Source of the DNA: Acidimicrobiaceae bacterium
GTDB taxonomy: Bacteria; Actinomycetota; Acidimicrobiia; Acidimicrobiales; Palsa-688
NCBI GenBank assembly: GCA_030838025.1
Contig: JAUTXM010000055.1
Span: 1-7,436, forward strand
Direction: 5' to 3'
Length of the DNA: 7,436 nucleotides
The notes below the pieces were generated by a model, which searched no databases, was not told the DNA's origin, and saw only the letters and a program-made list of their open reading frames with translations. The translations under genes and the position numbers were made by a program. Shown here piece by piece: positions 4,887-7,436 of the stretch. Each line of letters begins with the position of its first letter. Position 1 is the stretch's first letter.

Positions 4887-7127
4887 ATGTCCGACGCACT
4901 ACCCGACCGCCCGGTGGGCTCAGACGGCCCGCCGCCCGCGGCGCCCCGCCCTGCCCCGGACAGTCCCGCCGGCTCCGGCGTCGAATCGCTGCCCTCGCTC
5001 CCTCCGCCTGAGGCGGGCCCGGCCGCGACCAGCATTGACACCCCGGCGAGGCGTCGCCGCCGAGGATCGCGCGGCGGTCGCAACCGCAGCCGATCGAGTG
5101 GGACCGCCGCCGTCTCCGGTGCCGGCTCCGGCTCCGGCTCCGGCTCTACCGACGCCTCGGGTGCCGCGGGCAATGACGGCCACGACGATTACAACGACGA
5201 CGACGACAATGTCGGCGGCGACAACGACGGGGGCGGGCCCCCGACCCTGACCGCGGTGGAGCGGCCCGCGGCCGCCGAGACGCCGGGCGTGGCGCCCGAC
5301 GACGCGGTAGCGGCGAACCCGGCGGCGGCGACGTCGGTGCCGCGGGCGAGGCCGAAGATCGGCGACAGCCGGCCGGCACCCGCACCGGCGGCGGCAGGAC
5401 CGCAGAGCGGCGGTTCCGCTCGCGCCCCGAGCGCCGGCGGTGGCGGGACCGGACGTGGCGCCAATCGCGGGGGCAGGGCACGGGACGGAGGCGGCAGAAA
5501 CGGCGCCGCCGGTGCACCCAAGGGCAGCGCCGGACGAACCCCCGGCGCGGCCGGCACGCCAGCGGCGCCAGGTGTGGCGGGCGCGTCAGACCCGGTCAGG
5601 TCCGGCGGCCGCAGTGGCTTGCCGCCCCGGCTTCCCGTGCTCGACGGTGACGACGGTGATCAGAGCTGGGAGGACGGAAGCGATGGCCGGCGACGGCGAC
5701 GCCGTGCAGGTCGGGCCGGGCGCGGCCCGGTGGGCGCCGGTGCCGGTGTCGACAACTCGGACGAGATCGACGCCGAGACCCTGGAACGGCGCAAGGGCCG
5801 GGAGCGCAAGGGACGACCGGTCGGCCGCTACCTCATGTTGGTTCACGTCCAGCCCAACGCCACCCAGATCGCGGTGCTCGAAGGCCGGTCCCTGATCGAA
5901 CACTACGTCTCGCGACCAGCAGACGATGCCACCCAGATCGACGGCAACATCTACCTCGGCCGGGTGCAGAACGTCCTGCCCGGCATGGAGGCGGCGTTCG
6001 TCGACATCGGTACGCCGAAAAACGCCGTCCTGTACCGGGGCGACGTGCGCTACGACCGTGACGACCTCGAGGGTGACGCGGGCGGGGGCAAGCCGACGCG
6101 CGGCCGGGGTGGCGGCCAGAGCCGCGACGCCCGCATCGAGCAGCTGTTGAAGGTCGGCCAGACGATCGTCTGCCAGGTCACCAAGAACCCCATCGGGACC
6201 AAGGGCGCGCGCCTCAGCCAGGAGGTTTCCCTTCCGGGCCGCTTCGTCGTCCTCATCCCGGGAAGCGACACCTACGGGATCTCCAAGCGCCTGGCCGACG
6301 AGGAGCGCAAGCGGCTGCGCCGGATCCTGGACGACATCCGACCGGCGGGGCACGGCCTCATCGTGCGCACCGCGGCCGAAGGGGCCTCGGCCGACGAGCT
6401 GCGCCGCGACGTGGCCCGGCTGCTGCGGCAGTGGGACGAGATCGACACCCGGGCCAAGCGGGCCAAGTCGCCCGCACTGTTGTATCGGGAACCGGACATG
6501 GCGGTACGGGTCATCCGGGAGGAGTTCAACACCGACTATCGCGGGGTGGTGATCGACGATCCGGCCCTGTTCGAAGAGGTGCGCGACTACGTCGCCAGCA
6601 TCAGCCCCGACCTGGCCGACCGGGTGGAGTTCGCCGGTGACAGCGACAGCCCGCTGCCGATCTTCGAGCGCTACCACGTGCACGAGCAGGTGCACAAGGC
6701 GCTCGATCGGAAGGTGTGGCTGCCTTCGGGCGGTTCGCTCATCATCGAGCGGACCGAGGCGCTCACGGTCATCGATGTCAACACGGGCAAGAACGTCGGC
6801 ACCTCCAATCTCGAGGAGACGGTCTTTCGCAACAACCTCGAGGCGGCGGAGGAAATCGCCCGCCAGCTGCGGTTGCGCGACATCGGCGGCATCATCGTCA
6901 TCGACTTCATCGACATGGAGATCGCCGCCAACCGGGCCGAGGTGGCCCGGGCCTTCCGGGAGGCCCTGGCCCGGGACAAGACCCGAACCCAGGTGTTCGA
7001 CATCTCGGAGCTGGGTCTGATCGAGATGACCCGGAAACGGGTCTCCGAGGGCCTGGTCGAATCGTTCTCCGAGACCTGCCCGACGTGCGGGGGACGGGGC
7101 CTCCTGCTCGACGAAGAACTCCTGTAA
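4887..7127 (+). CDS. rne: RNase E/G family endoribonuclease with long N-terminal extension
   Basis: Endoribonuclease that cleaves single-stranded AU-rich RNA with preference for 5'-monophosphate ends; it acts in mRNA decay and rRNA/tRNA processing. 746 residues. The catalytic part runs from Arg314 to the end. An S1 domain (about 350-460) is interrupted by a Gly/Arg-rich insert at about 394-414. The 5' sensor segment GLIVRTAAEG includes Arg494 and Thr495. The Mg-binding aspartates are Asp630 in VIDVNTGKN and Asp673 in VIDFIDM. The zinc-link CPTC has Cys731 and Cys734. The spacings 630-673 and 630-731 equal those between Asp303, Asp346 and Cys404 of E. coli RNase E. Residues 1-313 are low complexity: Arg runs at 55-59 and 268-273, a Gly-Ser tract, an Asp/Asn patch at 97-115 and RGG-like stretches. 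The protein ends 12 residues after CPTC, so it has no C-terminal scaffold like that of E. coli RNase E. It could equally be named rng. Confidence 0.95.
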   Translation: MSDALPDRPVGSDGPPPAAPRPAPDSPAGSGVESLPSLPPPEAGPAATSIDTPARRRRRGSRGGRNRSRSSGTAAVSGAGSGSGSGSTDASGAAGNDGHDDYNDDDDNVGGDNDGGGPPTLTAVERPAAAETPGVAPDDAVAANPAAATSVPRARPKIGDSRPAPAPAAAGPQSGGSARAPSAGGGGTGRGANRGGRARDGGGRNGAAGAPKGSAGRTPGAAGTPAAPGVAGASDPVRSGGRSGLPPRLPVLDGDDGDQSWEDGSDGRRRRRRAGRAGRGPVGAGAGVDNSDEIDAETLERRKGRERKGRPVGRYLMLVHVQPNATQIAVLEGRSLIEHYVSRPADDATQIDGNIYLGRVQNVLPGMEAAFVDIGTPKNAVLYRGDVRYDRDDLEGDAGGGKPTRGRGGGQSRDARIEQLLKVGQTIVCQVTKNPIGTKGARLSQEVSLPGRFVVLIPGSDTYGISKRLADEERKRLRRILDDIRPAGHGLIVRTAAEGASADELRRDVARLLRQWDEIDTRAKRAKSPALLYREPDMAVRVIREEFNTDYRGVVIDDPALFEEVRDYVASISPDLADRVEFAGDSDSPLPIFERYHVHEQVHKALDRKVWLPSGGSLIIERTEALTVIDVNTGKNVGTSNLEETVFRNNLEAAEEIARQLRLRDIGGIIVIDFIDMEIAANRAEVARAFREALARDKTRTQVFDISELGLIEMTRKRVSEGLVESFSETCPTCGGRGLLLDEELL
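5124..5147 (+). repeat. Hexanucleotide tandem repeat inside RNase E/G
   Basis: Four in-register copies of GGCTCC, the last changed to GGCTCT, encode a Gly-Ser run at residues 80-87 of the disordered extension. Slippage would add or remove Gly-Ser pairs without breaking the frame. A short GAC x4 run at 5196-5207 nearby encodes the Asp tract. Confidence 0.7.
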
Positions 7128-7142
7128 CCAAGCTCGACCCGG

Positions 7143-7170
7143 TTGGGCATGGCGACTGCTCTGGTAAGAT
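7143..7170 (+). promoter_or_regulatory. rplU: Putative rplU promoter giving a leaderless message
   Basis: A -35-like TTGGGC (7143-7148) and a -10-like TAAGAT (7165-7170) are separated by 16 bases in the 52-base gap after the RNase E/G gene. The -10 ends 9 bases before the rplU GTG at 7180, so transcription would begin at or just before the start codon. There is no usable Shine-Dalgarno before 7180, which fits leaderless translation. The call rests on motif and spacing only. Confidence 0.55.
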
Positions 7171-7179
7171 CGCTCTCTT

Positions 7180-7436
7180 GTGTATGCAGTCATAAAGACA
7201 GGTGGCAAGCAGGAGCGTGTCGAAGAGGGCCAGACCTTGGCCGTCGAACGACTGGGCGCGGCCGAGGGGACCGAAGTCACGTTCACGCCGGTATTGCTGG
7301 TGGACGGGGAGCGGATCCTGACGGGTTCGGGTGTCGCCGGCAGCAGCGTCGCCGCCCGGGTCGTCGGCGAAGCCAAGGGCCCCAAGATCCGCGGCTTCAC
7401 CTATAAGAACAAGTCCCGGGGCCGGAAGTCCTGGGG
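7180..7436 (+). CDS. rplU: 50S ribosomal protein L21, N-terminal part, 3' end outside window
   Basis: Large-subunit ribosomal protein that binds 23S rRNA. 85 complete codons are present of a protein usually just over 100 residues long; the gene runs off the right edge. The start is GTG at 7180, giving (V/M)YAVIKTGGKQERVEEGQ, the standard L21 N-terminus. TFTPVLLV follows, and then the basic KNKSRGRKSW segment near the C-terminus, which in L21 normally leads to a GHRQ-type ending just beyond the window. No in-frame ATG lies nearby and there is no Shine-Dalgarno, but a good -10 box sits 9 bases upstream. L21 commonly follows RNase E/G and precedes rpmA (L27) and obg; those would be expected next but cannot be seen. 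Confidence 0.96.
   Translation, partial: MYAVIKTGGKQERVEEGQTLAVERLGAAEGTEVTFTPVLLVDGERILTGSGVAGSSVAARVVGEAKGPKIRGFTYKNKSRGRKSW

Noticed and set aside
7128..7150. Terminator between RNase E/G and rplU
   Set aside because: Only short complementary pieces (AACC/GGTT, CCAA/TTGG) are present and no T-run follows; the stretch overlaps the proposed -35 box.
5586..7400. 604-residue open frame on the - strand opposite RNase E/G and rplU
   Set aside because: It runs antisense across two well-supported genes and their gap, has no recognisable domain, and is explained by GC bias.
1..7436. Mobile elements, CRISPR arrays, tRNA/rRNA genes or phage-defence genes
   Set aside because: No transposase or integrase motif, no regularly spaced direct repeats and no tRNA-like sequence were seen on either strand. 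Gene order is that of a conserved core locus.

Overview
The window is a compact, high-GC block with every gene on the + strand. Gene order and protein style suggest an actinobacterium, possibly an Acidimicrobiia-like lineage. The order is PBP2, RodA, radical SAM protein, DUF2344 protein, RNase E/G, ribosomal protein L21. This matches the mre/mrd cell-shape cluster that in many actinobacteria runs into the rne-rplU-rpmA-obg region. The phylum call is inference from gene order and codon style; the sequence carries no direct taxonomic marker.

Layout: (1) 1-733 is the C-terminal part of the elongasome transpeptidase PBP2, cut by the window edge. (2) 736-1896 is rodA, the partner SEDS glycosyltransferase, two bases after PBP2 and behind a strong Shine-Dalgarno. 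(3) 1897-2112 is the only sizeable gap (216 bp). It holds an AT-richer patch with nested inverted repeats, then a probable promoter placed so close to the next ATG that the transcript would be nearly leaderless. (4) 2113-4122 is a B12-binding-like radical SAM protein of the TIGR03960 type, overlapping by one base (TGATG) with (5) 4122-4871, its usual partner, a DUF2344/TIGR03936 protein. Neither has an established function that I know of. (6) 4887-7127 is RNase E/G, with a low-complexity N-terminal extension of about 313 residues and no C-terminal scaffold. (7) 7180 to the window end is the start of rplU, probably leaderless with a GTG start.

The genes form two functional groups. PBP2 and RodA are the peptidoglycan polymerase/cross-linker pair of the rod complex. 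The radical SAM/DUF2344 pair lies between them and RNA-metabolism genes (RNase E/G, L21). Its tight coupling, and its position next to RNase E/G and L21, make an RNA- or ribosome-related role plausible but unproven.

No mobile element, CRISPR array, tRNA or rRNA is visible. The window looks like a conserved core-genome locus. The least understood part is the radical SAM/DUF2344 pair. The most unusual sequence features are the RNase E/G extension, the two putative leaderless promoters and the structured gap.
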